Counted from the first letter of the stretch, positions 32,671 to 42,065 are shown. The stretch: 64,000 bases of DNA from Moorella glycerini (GCF_009735625.1 NZ_CP046244.1:2914001-2978000), one strand, 5' to 3'. Translations and numbers: made by a program. Notes: generated by a model not told the origin, from the letters alone.

Positions 32671-34494
32671 TTAAATCAAAATCCGGGATATTATCCCGCC
32701 GATCAGGAAGGCCAGGAAGAGGATAGTCGGCCAGATAATGATCCCTTCCCGCCAGCCGCGCTCTTTAAAGATTACCAGGGCCGAGGCAATACAGGGGACA
32801 AAGATGGTGATGGTCACCAGGGCTACCAGGGACTGGGCCGGTGTCAGGGGGAGGCTATAAAGACCGGCAGCCCCGAAATCCCGGCGGACAAAACCCATGA
32901 TGAAGGCGGTGGCCGTTTCTTTAGGAAGCTGCAGCCAGTTGACGGTAAGGGGCGAAAGCCAATTTTGCAAAGTGTCTAAAAGGCCGGTAACCTGCAAAAT
33001 ACCGATGAGGAGGGCACCGCCGGCAAATAAGGGGCTAGCTTCCTGGATAAAGTTCCTGGTCCTGGTAGCCGTCTTTTTCAGGACATTAACCGGCTGGGGC
33101 AACCGTAGGGGCGGCACGTCAATTAAAAGATCGCTGGCTTTTCCGGGTAAAAGCCAGTTTAAGGCCGTCCCGGCAAGAACTAAAATACTGGCCACCAGAA
33201 TGACATACAGGAAGGTATAGCCGGGTCCCAGGCGTCCCAGCATGCTGGTGATTACCGCCAGCTGGGCTGAACAGGGTATGGCCATGGCCAGCAAGAAGGT
33301 GGCAATGCGGCGTTCCCTTTGACTGGCCAGCAAACGAGTGGTAATGGTAGCCGCGGTGACACAGCCAAAGCCCAGGATAATGGGGATAATACCGCGGCCA
33401 TTTAACCCCAGGCGCATGAGCATCCGGTCCACCAGGACGGCTATCCGGGGCAGGTAACCGGAGTCCTCCAGGGCCGAGAGCCCCAGGTAAAATCCCAGGA
33501 CCAGGGGAAGCAACAGGCCCAGGATGTAAGTTACCGTCATGGTAAGGATGCCAAATTCACCTATTAAAAGGGTGCCCGGGATGGAAGATGGTGGTAGCCA
33601 GGAACCGATAAGGTTACGGATAAAGGGTTCATAATAGCCCTGCATGATGCCCTCTTCCGTGATGCCCACCACTGTCTGAGCCACAAAGACGCCAATAAAT
33701 TCATAGAGTATCCACAGGGTTAAAGCCAGCAGGGGGATACCCGTGAGGGGCAGCATCATCCAGCGGCTGAGGCGGGTGCTCCAGGAAGCCCCGGCGTTAG
33801 TTTCCTGGACCACTGCCGCTACTATGGCATCAACCCGGCGCCGCCGGGCCAGGTAGATTTCTTCCTGCCTGTCCATGGGTTTTACCCGGTGGCGGGCGGC
33901 GACAAAAGGGTCACCTTCCAGGATAAGTAAAGCTTCAGCCCGGTTGCGGGTCTTCTTTTCCAGCAGGGGCAACATTTCCGCCAGCTCGGGCAGGCTATGG
34001 CCTTGGCGGGCGCGGGCAACGGCCTGTTTGACTTCCTCCAACCCCTGCTTTTTTATCGCTACCGTGGGGATAACCGGTACCCCCAGCAACTCTTCCAGTT
34101 TTTCAACATCGATCTTGATCCCCTGGCGGGCCGCTTCATCGATCATGTTCAGGGCGACTACCATGGGAATACCCATATCAATGATCTGCTGGGTGAGGAA
34201 AAGGTCGCGGTCCAGGTGGACGGCATCAACGACGTTGATGACGATGTCGGCTGCCAGGATGACGTCCCGGGCTACTCTTTCTTCTTCATTAAAGGAAGAA
34301 ACGCCATAGACACCGGGCGTGTCCAAAATAAAGTCATTTCCTACCCGGGCATGGCTGATTTCCAGGGTGGTGCCGGGAAAGTTGGAAACATCCACGTACA
34401 GGCCGGTGAAGGCGTTGAAGAAGACCGATTTACCGACATTGGGATTACCGGCCAGGACTATCTTGCGGACGCCCACAGGTATATTTAACTCACG
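32671..34494 (-). pseudogene. feoB: feoB, main part, separated from its start by an IS1380-like insertion
   Basis: From the IS junction about 607 codons of ferrous iron transporter FeoB remain: G1 motif GNPNVGKS, NFPGTT, G3 DTPGVYG, G4 NMID, and the two Gate-type membrane modules (ALEDSGYLPR, GFGCVT). Joining across the insertion restores MACHDLNRELNIPVGVRKIV, so only eight codons plus two bases are lost. A GTG at 34476-34474 could act as a new start. Reading back through the insertion gives an extended frame starting at 34692, but this is antisense transposase sequence. Function now depends on a promoter and start supplied by the IS end. Confidence 0.9.
34490..34494. repeat. Target duplication TCACG, left of the first IS1380-like element
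   Basis: TCACG here and at 36190-36194 flanks the element at 34495-36189. Confidence 0.9.
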
Positions 34495-36189
34495 CCTGAA
34501 TCCGTGACAACCCAATAACAAAATATCTGGATATGGCTCAAAACCTCGCGAAAAATAAGGTATAATAGGCTGGATGGCAAACGAATCCATGTTCACCTGC
34601 GAGGTGCGGCCATGAAATTCATCATTGAACAGTCTGATGAACACCTTACCCCCGTTGCCGGACTGGCTCTGGTGGGGGAAATCATTGATCATACTGCTCT
34701 GAAACTCAGGCTAAATAAGACCCGGATACCTGGTGTTTCTTCTCCGGATATTTCTCACGGGGATGTTATCACCTCTTACGTGGGCCTGCTTTGCCAGGGT
34801 CGCAGTGATTTTGACCATATTGAGCTTTTTCGGGATGACCCCTTCTTCGCTGCGGCGCTGGGTATTCAGGATGTGCCTTCAAGCCCTACCCTGCGCCAGC
34901 GCCTGGATATGATAGCTCATAGTGTACCCTACCAGGAGATTATCCTCGAGGAAACGGCCAGGTTCCTTAAGAAACTTAAGGCACCGGTAACTCCTGTTAC
35001 CCTGGGTTCCAGGGAACTAAAGCGCCAATATGTCCCTTTGGATATTGATGTTACTCCCTTTGATAATTCAAATTCCAAGAAAGAGGGTGTTTCCAGGACC
35101 TATAAGGGCTACGACGGTTATGCGCCTATCTTCGCCTACCTCGGTAGGGAAGGCTACTGCGTCCATACCGAACTGCGGGCCGGGAAACAGCATTGCCAAA
35201 AAGGGACGCCGGAGTTCCTGCGACAAGCTCTAACCTTTGCTCGCGCTATCACTTCGCTGCCACTTTTAGTACGGATGGATGGCGGTAATGACAGCCAGGA
35301 TAATCTCCAGGTCTGTTTGGACCCGGAAATCAAAGCCGATTTTATCATTAAGCGTAACCTGCGCAAGGAAACGCCGGAGGCCTGGCTGGCCATTGCCAAG
35401 GAAAATGGTACCGCCACCCTAGAACGGGAGGGAAAAACCGTCTATCGGGGGCACCAGATGGTGAAAATCGAGGGTGCTGACACCCCTGTCCGTCTGGTGT
35501 ATAAGGTCACCGAGCGGACGATATTACGAAACGGCCAGCTTCTCCTGGTCCCGGAAATTGAGGTCGAAACCTACTGGACCACTTTACCCGACCCGGTGGA
35601 GGATATCATTACCCTCTACCACGACCACGGCACCAGTGAGCAATTCCACAGTGAAATCAAAAACGATTTAGACCTGGAACGGCTGCCCAGCGGCAAGTTT
35701 GCCACCAATGACCTGGTGCTACACCTGGGTGTTTTCGCCTACAACATTCTAAGGCTTCTGGGGCAGTTTAGCCTCCCGCTAAAGGAGGTACCGCTGCGCA
35801 ATAAGAAAGCTCAACGCCGGCGGCTGCGTACCGTTATACAAAACCTGATTACCATAGCGTCCCGGCTGGTTCACCACGCCCGGCAGGTCAAATTACGATT
35901 TGGGCAGCACAGCCCGTGGTATCCAGCTTTCCGGTACCTATATAAAGCGTTGGCTTAATACAGAACTTCTAGCTCCAGTTAGCTGTATAAGCAGGCTCCA
36001 AGCCTCTTAGGACGAGAGGTCTACTTTGTTATTCCCTTATCCAGGGGACCCAAGGTAAGAGTAAATAGCCTTCGTCCACATAATCAACTTTAGACCCAAT
36101 TCAATGTATCAGCAGATGTTAAATATAACTGTTAATACCATTTACTGTTAGTGCGAGTTCTACCCAGTTGTTATTATCACGGATTCAGG
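34495..36189 (+). mobile_element. IS1380-like insertion sequence, copy 1, 1695 bp
   Basis: Ends are inverted repeats starting CCTGAATCCGTGA. The element carries one transposase gene and is flanked by a 5-bp duplication (TCACG). It has the same length and, as far as I can see by eye, the same sequence as 42880-44574. It splits feoB near codon 9 and lies in direct orientation to copy 2. Confidence 0.95.
34612..35958 (+). CDS. IS1380-family transposase, copy 1
   Basis: The 448-residue protein has the IS1380 DDE pattern: PLDIDVTPFDNSNSKKEGV (first Asp), YKGYDGYAPIFAYLG, LLVRMDGGNDSQDN (second Asp) and the Tyr-Glu region HDHGTSEQFHSEIKNDL (Glu). It is complete, with no frameshift. A + strand promoter seems to lie just upstream of the ATG (34612), near TATAAT at 34560. 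Confidence 0.93.
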   Translation: MKFIIEQSDEHLTPVAGLALVGEIIDHTALKLRLNKTRIPGVSSPDISHGDVITSYVGLLCQGRSDFDHIELFRDDPFFAAALGIQDVPSSPTLRQRLDMIAHSVPYQEIILEETARFLKKLKAPVTPVTLGSRELKRQYVPLDIDVTPFDNSNSKKEGVSRTYKGYDGYAPIFAYLGREGYCVHTELRAGKQHCQKGTPEFLRQALTFARAITSLPLLVRMDGGNDSQDNLQVCLDPEIKADFIIKRNLRKETPEAWLAIAKENGTATLEREGKTVYRGHQMVKIEGADTPVRLVYKVTERTILRNGQLLLVPEIEVETYWTTLPDPVEDIITLYHDHGTSEQFHSEIKNDLDLERLPSGKFATNDLVLHLGVFAYNILRLLGQFSLPLKEVPLRNKKAQRRRLRTVIQNLITIASRLVHHARQVKLRFGQHSPWYPAFRYLYKALA

Positions 36190-36215
36190 TCACGGTTAAG
36201 ATCGTGGCAGGCCAT
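36190..36215 (-). pseudogene. feoB: feoB 5' fragment (first eight codons)
   Basis: ATG (36215) behind AGGAGGCG encodes MACHDLNR and then meets the IS end. The start overlaps the end of feoA by 20 bases, so translation of feoB was coupled to feoA before the insertion. The last five bases are the TCACG target duplication. Confidence 0.88.
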
Positions 36216-36474
36216 AGGCACGCCTCCTTGCCGGGGATTTGACCGGATGCGGGGCGGGCACAGGTTCAACGGTGATTTTTTGGGCCAGGCCCCTGCCGAT
36301 GGCTATTTCCTGGCGGTTTTTGGCGACGATAATGGGGCCGCCGGGAATGACGCTGGTACAGGTGATGAGTTCTCCTTCACTGATGCCGAAGCGGATGGCC
36401 TGGGCGCGAATGCCCCGTCCCGGCAGGGCCAGGATGCGACAACGCTGTCCTTCTTTGGCTTCATCCAGGGTCAT
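36196..36474 (-). CDS. feoA: FeoA-like ferrous iron transport protein with extended tail
   Basis: The 92-residue product has the FeoA SH3-like domain: MTLDEAKEGQRCRIL, IRAQAIRFGISEGELITC, GPIIVAKNRQEIAIGRGLA. A C-terminal Pro/Arg tail (PAPHPVKSPARRRAYG) overlaps the start of feoB. FeoA binds and regulates the FeoB iron channel. The sequence upstream has Fur-box-like elements (36541-36555). Confidence 0.88.
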   Translation of the reverse strand: MTLDEAKEGQRCRILALPGRGIRAQAIRFGISEGELITCTSVIPGGPIIVAKNRQEIAIGRGLAQKITVEPVPAPHPVKSPARRRAYGLPRS

Positions 36475-36540
36475 GGTCTTCCCCTCCCTGCTACGATAAA
36501 TTCTTATGCGCGAATCTTTACTTGATGCCGCTCGAGCAAA

Positions 36541-36602
36541 TGATAAAGATTATCAATGGGCTTCTATAAATATCTTACGGCAAATGAGAATCAATGTCAA
36601 TG
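36541..36602. promoter_or_regulatory. Fur-box-like sites upstream of feoA
   Basis: TGATAAAGATTATCA (36541-36555) is close to the 7-1-7 core TGATAATNATTATCA recognised by Fur. A second partly matching element, AATGAGAATCAATGTCA, follows at about 36583-36599. The site lies 67 to 125 bases before the feoA start, as expected for iron repression. Confidence 0.6.
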
Positions 36603-36613
36603 GGGTGGCAAAG

Positions 36614-36640
36614 AAAAAAGGCTCACTTTTTGGTGACGCC
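36614..36640 (-). terminator. Terminator overlapping the end of the dnaI-like gene
   Basis: GGCGTCAC and GTGAGCC pair with one bulged base and are followed by TTTTTTC on the minus strand. Confidence 0.55.
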
Positions 36641-37435
36641 TTCGCGGCTGATAAGGCAGCGGATGTCTTCGGCCACGGGTAAGTGATAGGACTGGCAGAG
36701 CTGGACCAGGCGAGAAGTTGTCCGTTCCCCCAGGTAATCTTCCAGGGCCTTTAAGTCCAGGTTACTGGTTACTACCGTCGGTAGTTCATTGATTAAACGA
36801 TAGTTTATCAGGGAATAGATTTTGTTACAGGTCCACTCGGTATAATTGTGGGCACCCAGGTCGTCAAGGATCAGGACAGCTACTTTACGGGCTGTATCGA
36901 TGAGTTCCAGTTCCGTTTGACTGCCGTCCTGGGGCCGGCGGTCATAGGTGGCCCGGATGGCATCCAGCAAATCAGGAACAACGGTAAAAAGAACTTCGCG
37001 GCCGGCGGCCGTTAAAGCATTGGCAATGGCAGCGGCCAGGAAGGTCTTGCCGCTACCCACTGGCCCGAAGATAAAGAGGCCGCGGCCACGGGTTTCCTGG
37101 CGGTAGGTGGCCACGAAACGCCGGGCTGCTTCCAGGCAGCGGCGGGCGCTTTCGTAATAAGTAGTACCCGTAAGTTCATCGTTCAAGGTCCGGGAGTAAT
37201 ACTTCAGGTCAAAGTTCTGGAAGGTGTACCTGCTCAGCTGGGGTGCCAGGTTGGCTGCCCGCAGGCGGTTTTGCCAGGCCTTTTGCTGCATGCAACGGCA
37301 GCGGTAAGCCCGGCCGTCGCGGAGGATGAGGCCCCGGTCCTGGCACAGGGGACACTGGTAAGCCGGCAACTCCAGCGGCCCTTCCTGGCCTTTATTTTTC
37401 ATAATTAATTGAGCTGGAATATGTATCCTTTCCAT
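36623..37435 (-). CDS. DnaI/DnaC-type helicase-loading ATPase
   Basis: The 270-residue protein has an N-terminal zinc-binding part (YQCPLCQDRGLILRDG, YRCRCMQQ) and then an AAA+ domain: Walker A FIFGPVGSGKTFLA, Walker B VAVLILDDLGAHN, sensor region TVVTSNLDLKALEDY and arginine finger ERTTSRLVQLCQ. It loads the replicative helicase DnaB/DnaC. It overlaps functionally with dnaD immediately upstream, the usual primosome pairing in Firmicutes. The zinc motif in the N domain is typical of DnaI. Confidence 0.87.
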   Translation of the reverse strand: MERIHIPAQLIMKNKGQEGPLELPAYQCPLCQDRGLILRDGRAYRCRCMQQKAWQNRLRAANLAPQLSRYTFQNFDLKYYSRTLNDELTGTTYYESARRCLEAARRFVATYRQETRGRGLFIFGPVGSGKTFLAAAIANALTAAGREVLFTVVPDLLDAIRATYDRRPQDGSQTELELIDTARKVAVLILDDLGAHNYTEWTCNKIYSLINYRLINELPTVVTSNLDLKALEDYLGERTTSRLVQLCQSYHLPVAEDIRCLISREGVTKK

Positions 37436-37456
37436 GGGCAGGCCTGTAACCCTCCC

Positions 37457-38203
37457 TTAACCTTCCGGGTTAAGCCGGTAGAGTTCGCGGTATTTATCCT
37501 TCCTGGTAGCAGAACTGGCAGGGCGGGTAGAACGGGTTTTCTTTGTTTTGACTTTTTCATCATAGGCCATAGCTTCGGCCACGGTACGGATATTATGGCG
37601 CTGCCAGTCCCTTAAAATGGAATCGATATAACGGAAGTTGAGGATGCCCCGTAATACGGCCCGGCGCAGGGCTTCCTGTAATAATTCGAGCGGCATCCGG
37701 TCATCCTGGCACCAGGCTTTCAACTGCTCGCTTTCCAGGGGAGACAGGGGACGGCCGAACTCTTTTTCGAAGGCCCGGTACAACTCTCCCTGCCGGGCAG
37801 CAGTGGCAGCCGTTTCCTTTTTCACCTCCGTAACTGCATGGTAATCCCCTAGAGCCAGTTGAATTAATTTAGTCCACAGGGGTGTAAAGGAAAAGGTATT
37901 TTGCCAGCGACCCAGGGAAGGGTGGTAATAGGGTTCGACCGCCAGGAGCTTTTTTTCAATAATAGAAGCAATTAGATTCTTAACTGCTTCGCTGTCCAGG
38001 CTCATGTACTGGCTGATCTTTTCCGGGGTGGGAAAACGTTCCTGCTCCACCTGGCGCCAGTGCAAGAGGTGGATTAAAACCATCATTTCCGTTTCTGTCA
38101 GGCCCAACCGGACGTAAAACTTGACGAGCAGGTCAGGGATAACTATACTGCCTGCTTCTAACATGGCTGTTGCCAGCGCCTGGTAACCATCATTGCTGGC
38201 CAT
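37457..38203 (-). CDS. dnaD: DnaD-domain replication initiation protein
   Basis: The 248-residue protein has an N-terminal winged-helix part (LLVKFYVRLGLTETEMMVLI, EKISQYMSLDSEAVKNLIAS) and a C-terminal DnaD domain (FEKEFGRPLSPLESEQLKAW, then AVLRGILNFRYIDSILRDW with the YxxxIL-type motif). DnaD acts with the downstream dnaI-like ATPase in primosome assembly. A promoter with TATAAT at 38247-38242 and TTGGCC at 38270-38265 is well placed. Confidence 0.88.
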   Translation of the reverse strand: MASNDGYQALATAMLEAGSIVIPDLLVKFYVRLGLTETEMMVLIHLLHWRQVEQERFPTPEKISQYMSLDSEAVKNLIASIIEKKLLAVEPYYHPSLGRWQNTFSFTPLWTKLIQLALGDYHAVTEVKKETAATAARQGELYRAFEKEFGRPLSPLESEQLKAWCQDDRMPLELLQEALRRAVLRGILNFRYIDSILRDWQRHNIRTVAEAMAYDEKVKTKKTRSTRPASSATRKDKYRELYRLNPEG

Positions 38204-38241
38204 ACCTGCCCCTCCCCCTGGTAACTCCTAGCAGTACTTCT

Positions 38242-38270
38242 ATTATACCATCGACAATACTCCCGGCCAA
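38242..38270 (-). promoter_or_regulatory. dnaD promoter
   Basis: TTGGCC, 17-base spacer, TATAAT, 39 bases before the dnaD start. Confidence 0.6.
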
Positions 38271-38295
38271 ATTTAATCAAGGATTGTTAGGGGCA

Positions 38296-38323
38296 TTGCT
38301 CATAGCTAATTATAGATTATAAT
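38296..38323 (+). promoter_or_regulatory. Promoter of the plus-strand ATPase gene
   Basis: TTGCTC (38296-38301), 16-base spacer, TATAAT (38318-38323), 29 bases before ATG 38352; GGGAGGT precedes the start. Confidence 0.6.
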
Positions 38324-38351
38324 TATCTTGGTTAAAGGGAGGTAAAATCCC

Positions 38352-39185
38352 ATGGAAGTGGTTGCCCTCATTGGTCCCAGCGGCAGCGGCAAAAGTCACC
38401 GCGCCCTGGCTGTTGCCCGGGATTATGGCGCCGAAGCCATAATTGACGACGGTTTGCTTATCCAGGGGAGTCGTATTCTGGCGGGTGTTTCGGCCAAGGA
38501 ACAGCCGACGCGGGTAGGGGCCATCAGGACGGCCCTTTTCAGCGACCCTGACCACGCCCGGGAAGTCCAGGAGAGACTGACGGCCATTGCTCCCCGGCGC
38601 CTCCTGGTGATCAGTACCTCCCGGGAAATGGCAGAGCGCATTACCAGCCGCTTGCAGTTGCCGCCGCCGTCCACCTGGGTGGATATTACCGAAGTGGCTA
38701 CGCCGAAAGAGATTGCCCGCGCCCGGCAGATTCGCAGCCAGCTGGGGAAACACGTTATCCCGGCACCCACGGTGGAGGTCAAGCCGCGTTTTAATGGTCC
38801 TTTTATCGAGCCGTTAAAAACTTTTTTGCGCCGGCGCCAGGCACCGCCGGGGAAAAAGAAAAACCTGTGGGTGGAACAGACCACCGTCCGGCCGACCTTT
38901 AACTCCTTGGGCCATTTTTATATTGCCCATAACGCCGTGGCCCAGCTGGCTGCTTACCTGGCCACCGCTGCCGGCCTGGCTAACCCCCGCGTCCAGGTGG
39001 AAAGCAGGAATGGCAATCTGGCATTAAACCTGGAGGTGGCCGCCCCCTACGGTGTTTACTGGCCCCCCCTGCTACGGGCTGCGCAAAAACGGGTGAAAGG
39101 GATGATTACAAATATGACGGCCCTGGAAATTGAGGCCGTCAATATTACAGTGCGCGGGATTAAATTTGGCGACGAGCGGCTCTAG
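38352..39185 (+). CDS. P-loop ATPase fused to an Asp23/Gls24-like domain
   Basis: The 277-residue protein has a P-loop at the start (LIGPSGSGKSHRALAVARD) and a nucleotide-domain core to about residue 130 (IIDDGLLIQGSRI, RLLVISTSREMAERI). A basic linker with RRRQAPPGKKK follows. The C-terminal ~100 residues (LGHFYIAHNAVAQLAAYLA, VQVESRNGNLALNLEVAAPY, VKGMITNMTALEIEAVNITV) match the Asp23/Gls24 fold of envelope stress proteins. The two domains are joined in one frame with no sign of error. The function is unknown; envelope-stress sensing with ATP use is a guess. Confidence 0.75.
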   Translation: MEVVALIGPSGSGKSHRALAVARDYGAEAIIDDGLLIQGSRILAGVSAKEQPTRVGAIRTALFSDPDHAREVQERLTAIAPRRLLVISTSREMAERITSRLQLPPPSTWVDITEVATPKEIARARQIRSQLGKHVIPAPTVEVKPRFNGPFIEPLKTFLRRRQAPPGKKKNLWVEQTTVRPTFNSLGHFYIAHNAVAQLAAYLATAAGLANPRVQVESRNGNLALNLEVAAPYGVYWPPLLRAAQKRVKGMITNMTALEIEAVNITVRGIKFGDERL

Positions 39186-40792
39186 CCGGCTTTTTCCTCC
39201 GGGTTCGGGTTTAATAGAGCCGCTATTTGCTGCAGTTTATGATTGACGCCGGCATAATCCTGCCGGGCAAAACCCGCTTCTACCAGGGCCTTGAGCTGCA
39301 CCAGGATGCGCTGGTAGATGGCTTCGGCTTCGGCGGCTGCAGCGCGGGCCGTCAGGGTAGCCGGCGAGGCTGCCGGCAGGGTTTCCGCCAGCGGCAGGAG
39401 CCGGGCGGCAGCCAGCCATTGCGGGACTTCTGTAGCCAGGCCCAGCTCAGCAGTTACCAGGCTGGCGAAATCCCTGGCTGCTTCTTCTTCCCCGTGGGTT
39501 ATAAAAACTTTGCGGGGGGGCCGGGCAAAGGATTTAAGCCATTTTAATAAACCTGCCTGGTCGGCATGGGCGGAAAAGCCGTCAAGACTGACAATTTCAG
39601 CCCGTACGGCAATTTCTTCGCCGTGGATGCGCACCCGCTTCTCCCCGTCGAGCAGGCGCCGCCCCAGGGTACCGGCGGCCTGGTAGCCCACCAGGAGGAC
39701 AGTATTTTCCGGCCGCCAAAGGTTGTGTTTCAGGTGGTGCTTAATGCGGCCGGCATCGCACATGCCGCTGGCCGCAATGATGATGGCTCCTCCCTGGATC
39801 TTATTGATAGCCATGGATTCCTCGGCGGTGCGGCTTAAGTGCAGCCCTGGCAGGTAGAAGGGACAGGTGGCACCGTCATTACTTAACTCTTTGGTTTCAG
39901 CATCAAAGTAATCCTGGTGGCGGCAGAAGATCTCAGTGGCCGCCACTGCCAGGGGGCTATCGAGATAAATTTTGTCTACCTTGATGGCTCCCTGGCGCAG
40001 GAGGACATTAAGGGCATAGAGGAGGTCCTGGGTACGCTCCACGGCAAAGGCGGGGATAACCAGGTTACCTCCCTTTTTCATGGTTTGGATGATTATCTCT
40101 TTCAGGCGCTCAATTTTGTCCCCCTGGACATTATGGTGGCGGTTGCCGTAGGTAGACTCCATGACCAGGTAATCGGTGGCCTCAATGGGCGCCGGGTCAT
40201 TGACAATGGGCTGGCCCGGGTTACCTAAATCGCCGGAAAAGGTAACCTTGACTTCCTGTTCCCCATCGCGCACCCAGATTTCCGCTATCGCTGACCCCAG
40301 GATATGGCCGGCGTCCTGGAGGCGCAGGCGAAAACCCGGTAAAATTTCCTTTTCTTCTTTATAATCCAGGGCCTGAAAATAATCCAGGCAGGCAGACGCC
40401 TGGGCGGCGGTATAGATGGGCGTTAAAAGGGGCAGGCCGGCGCGGCTGTTTTTCCTGTTTTTGCGCTCGACCTCCATTTCCTGGATATGACCGCTGTCCG
40501 GTAGCAGGACGCTGGCCAGCTCGGCACTGACCGGCGTGGTAAATACTGGCCCCTGGAAGCCCTGCAGGTAAAGCTTAGGAATCAGGCCACAGTGGTCGAT
40601 GTGGGCATGAGTCAGGACCAGGGCATCAATACTGGCCGGATTAAAGGGAAAAGGTCCATAGTTGCGTTCTTTAATGGCTTTGGAACCCTGGAAAAGCCCG
40701 CAATCAATAAGGAGGCGGTGCCGCCCGTTATCGAGAAGGTAGCAGGAGCCGGTTACCGTCCCGGCAGCACCGTAGAAATGTAAATTGATCAT
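39182..40792 (-). CDS. Beta-CASP metallo-beta-lactamase-fold RNase/exonuclease
   Basis: From ATG 40792 (AGGGAGAGG upstream) the 536-residue protein has the zinc motif LVLTHAHIDHCGLIP, LQDAGHILGSA, FSGDLGNPGQP and beta-CASP signatures (ESTYGNRHH, IPAFAVERTQDLLY, SGMCDAGRIKHHL, ITHGEEEAARDF). This is the RNase J/CPSF73-like YSH1 group, which processes RNA. It is convergent with the ATPase gene, overlapping by four bases. A longer frame upstream has no ribosome binding site. The C-terminal ~60 residues form an Ala/Gln-rich helix. Confidence 0.85.
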   Translation of the reverse strand: MINLHFYGAAGTVTGSCYLLDNGRHRLLIDCGLFQGSKAIKERNYGPFPFNPASIDALVLTHAHIDHCGLIPKLYLQGFQGPVFTTPVSAELASVLLPDSGHIQEMEVERKNRKNSRAGLPLLTPIYTAAQASACLDYFQALDYKEEKEILPGFRLRLQDAGHILGSAIAEIWVRDGEQEVKVTFSGDLGNPGQPIVNDPAPIEATDYLVMESTYGNRHHNVQGDKIERLKEIIIQTMKKGGNLVIPAFAVERTQDLLYALNVLLRQGAIKVDKIYLDSPLAVAATEIFCRHQDYFDAETKELSNDGATCPFYLPGLHLSRTAEESMAINKIQGGAIIIAASGMCDAGRIKHHLKHNLWRPENTVLLVGYQAAGTLGRRLLDGEKRVRIHGEEIAVRAEIVSLDGFSAHADQAGLLKWLKSFARPPRKVFITHGEEEAARDFASLVTAELGLATEVPQWLAAARLLPLAETLPAASPATLTARAAAAEAEAIYQRILVQLKALVEAGFARQDYAGVNHKLQQIAALLNPNPEEKAG

Positions 40793-40850
40793 CTTTCCTC
40801 TCCCTGTTCTAATTTTTTGCCGACCTTTGACTTCCTGTCTCCAACCTCCG

Positions 40851-42065
40851 TTAAGCGTGGGCCACGGCCCGGTGCTTGAAGGCCAGGCGGCGGGCGACAA
40901 AGCGTTCCATCCGGTTCATGGCTTCTGTCAGCTCGGCCAGGGAAGTAGCGTAGGAACAGCGGATAAAGCCTTCCCCGCTGCTGCCAAAGGCCGGGCCGGG
41001 GACAACGGCCACCTTTTCTTCTTTCAGGAGTTCTTCGGCAAATTGGGTGGACGTTAAACCCGTAACTTTAATGGATGGGAAAACGTAAAATGCGCCCCGG
41101 GGTTCAAAACACTCCAGGCCCATTTCCCGCAGGCGACTGACGACCAGGCGGCGGCGCCGGTCATACTCGGCCACCATCCGCTGCACATCCTGGCGCCCGT
41201 GGCGCAGGGCCTCCAGGGCGGCCATCTGTCCCATCACCGGGGCACAGAGGATGGTATACTGGTGGATCTTGACCATGGCGGCCAGGAAGTCGGGGTGGGC
41301 GGCCACATAACCCACCCGCCAGCCGGTCATGGCAAAGGCCTTGGAAAAGCCGCTGACCAGGATGGTCCGTTCCTGCATGCCGGGGAGGGCGGCAAAGGAC
41401 CGGGGCGGGCCGTCGTAGCGCAGTTCGGCATAGATTTCGTCGCTGATCACCAGCAGGTTATACTTCTTTACCAGGGCGGCGATAGCCTGCATTTCGGCCT
41501 CATTAAGGACGGCACCGGTGGGATTGTTAGGAAAACACAGGATCAGGACCTTGGTACGGGGGGTGATATATTTTTCCAGCCGCGCCGCCGTCAAGGCAAA
41601 TTCATCAGCCATGGTAGTAGGTACCGTCACGGGAACACCGCCGGCCAGCTGGGTGATGGGCCGGTAGGAAACATAACAGGGTTCGGGGATCAGGACTTCG
41701 TCGCCAGGATTGATGACCGTCCGCAAGGCCAGGTCAACAGCTTCGCTGGCACCAATGGTGACCATGACTTGCTTCTGGGGATCGTAACTTAAGCCAAAAC
41801 GTTCCGCCAGGTAGCCGGCTATGGCCTGGCGTAATTCGGGCAGGCCGTAGTTGGAGGTATACATGGTATAACCCCGCTCCAGGGATTGGACGCAGGCTTC
41901 CCGGATGTGCCAGGGGGTGACAAAATCCGGTTCCCCCACGCCCAGGGAAATAACCCCCCGGGTGCTGGCTACCAGGTCAAAGAAGCGGCGGATACCTGAA
42001 GGTGGTAGATTTTTGACCAGGGGATTAATAAAGCGCTGGGCCTCAAAACCGCAAGTAATGGTCAT
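40851..42065 (-). CDS. PLP-dependent class I/II aminotransferase
   Basis: The 404-residue protein has the fold-type I pattern: SLGVGEPDFVTPWHIRE, TIGASEAVDLALRTVINPGD, ILCFPNNPTGAVLNEAEM, ISDEIYAELRYDG and the PLP lysine in VSGFSKAFAMTGWRVGY. It is close to aspartate/aromatic aminotransferases of the MalY-PatB-independent AAT-I group; substrate is not decided. It overlaps the Lrp gene upstream by four bases (ATGA) and shares its T-box leader, so amino-acid-dependent control is expected. Confidence 0.9.
   Translation of the reverse strand: MTITCGFEAQRFINPLVKNLPPSGIRRFFDLVASTRGVISLGVGEPDFVTPWHIREACVQSLERGYTMYTSNYGLPELRQAIAGYLAERFGLSYDPQKQVMVTIGASEAVDLALRTVINPGDEVLIPEPCYVSYRPITQLAGGVPVTVPTTMADEFALTAARLEKYITPRTKVLILCFPNNPTGAVLNEAEMQAIAALVKKYNLLVISDEIYAELRYDGPPRSFAALPGMQERTILVSGFSKAFAMTGWRVGYVAAHPDFLAAMVKIHQYTILCAPVMGQMAALEALRHGRQDVQRMVAEYDRRRRLVVSRLREMGLECFEPRGAFYVFPSIKVTGLTSTQFAEELLKEEKVAVVPGPAFGSSGEGFIRCSYATSLAELTEAMNRMERFVARRLAFKHRAVAHA

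Noticed and set aside
34495-34692. Extension of feoB to a Met at 34692, as if feoB had a longer N-terminus
   Set aside because: These residues are antisense transposase sequence and recur, in the same form, at the start of the unrelated frame 42658-43077 in the second copy of the element.
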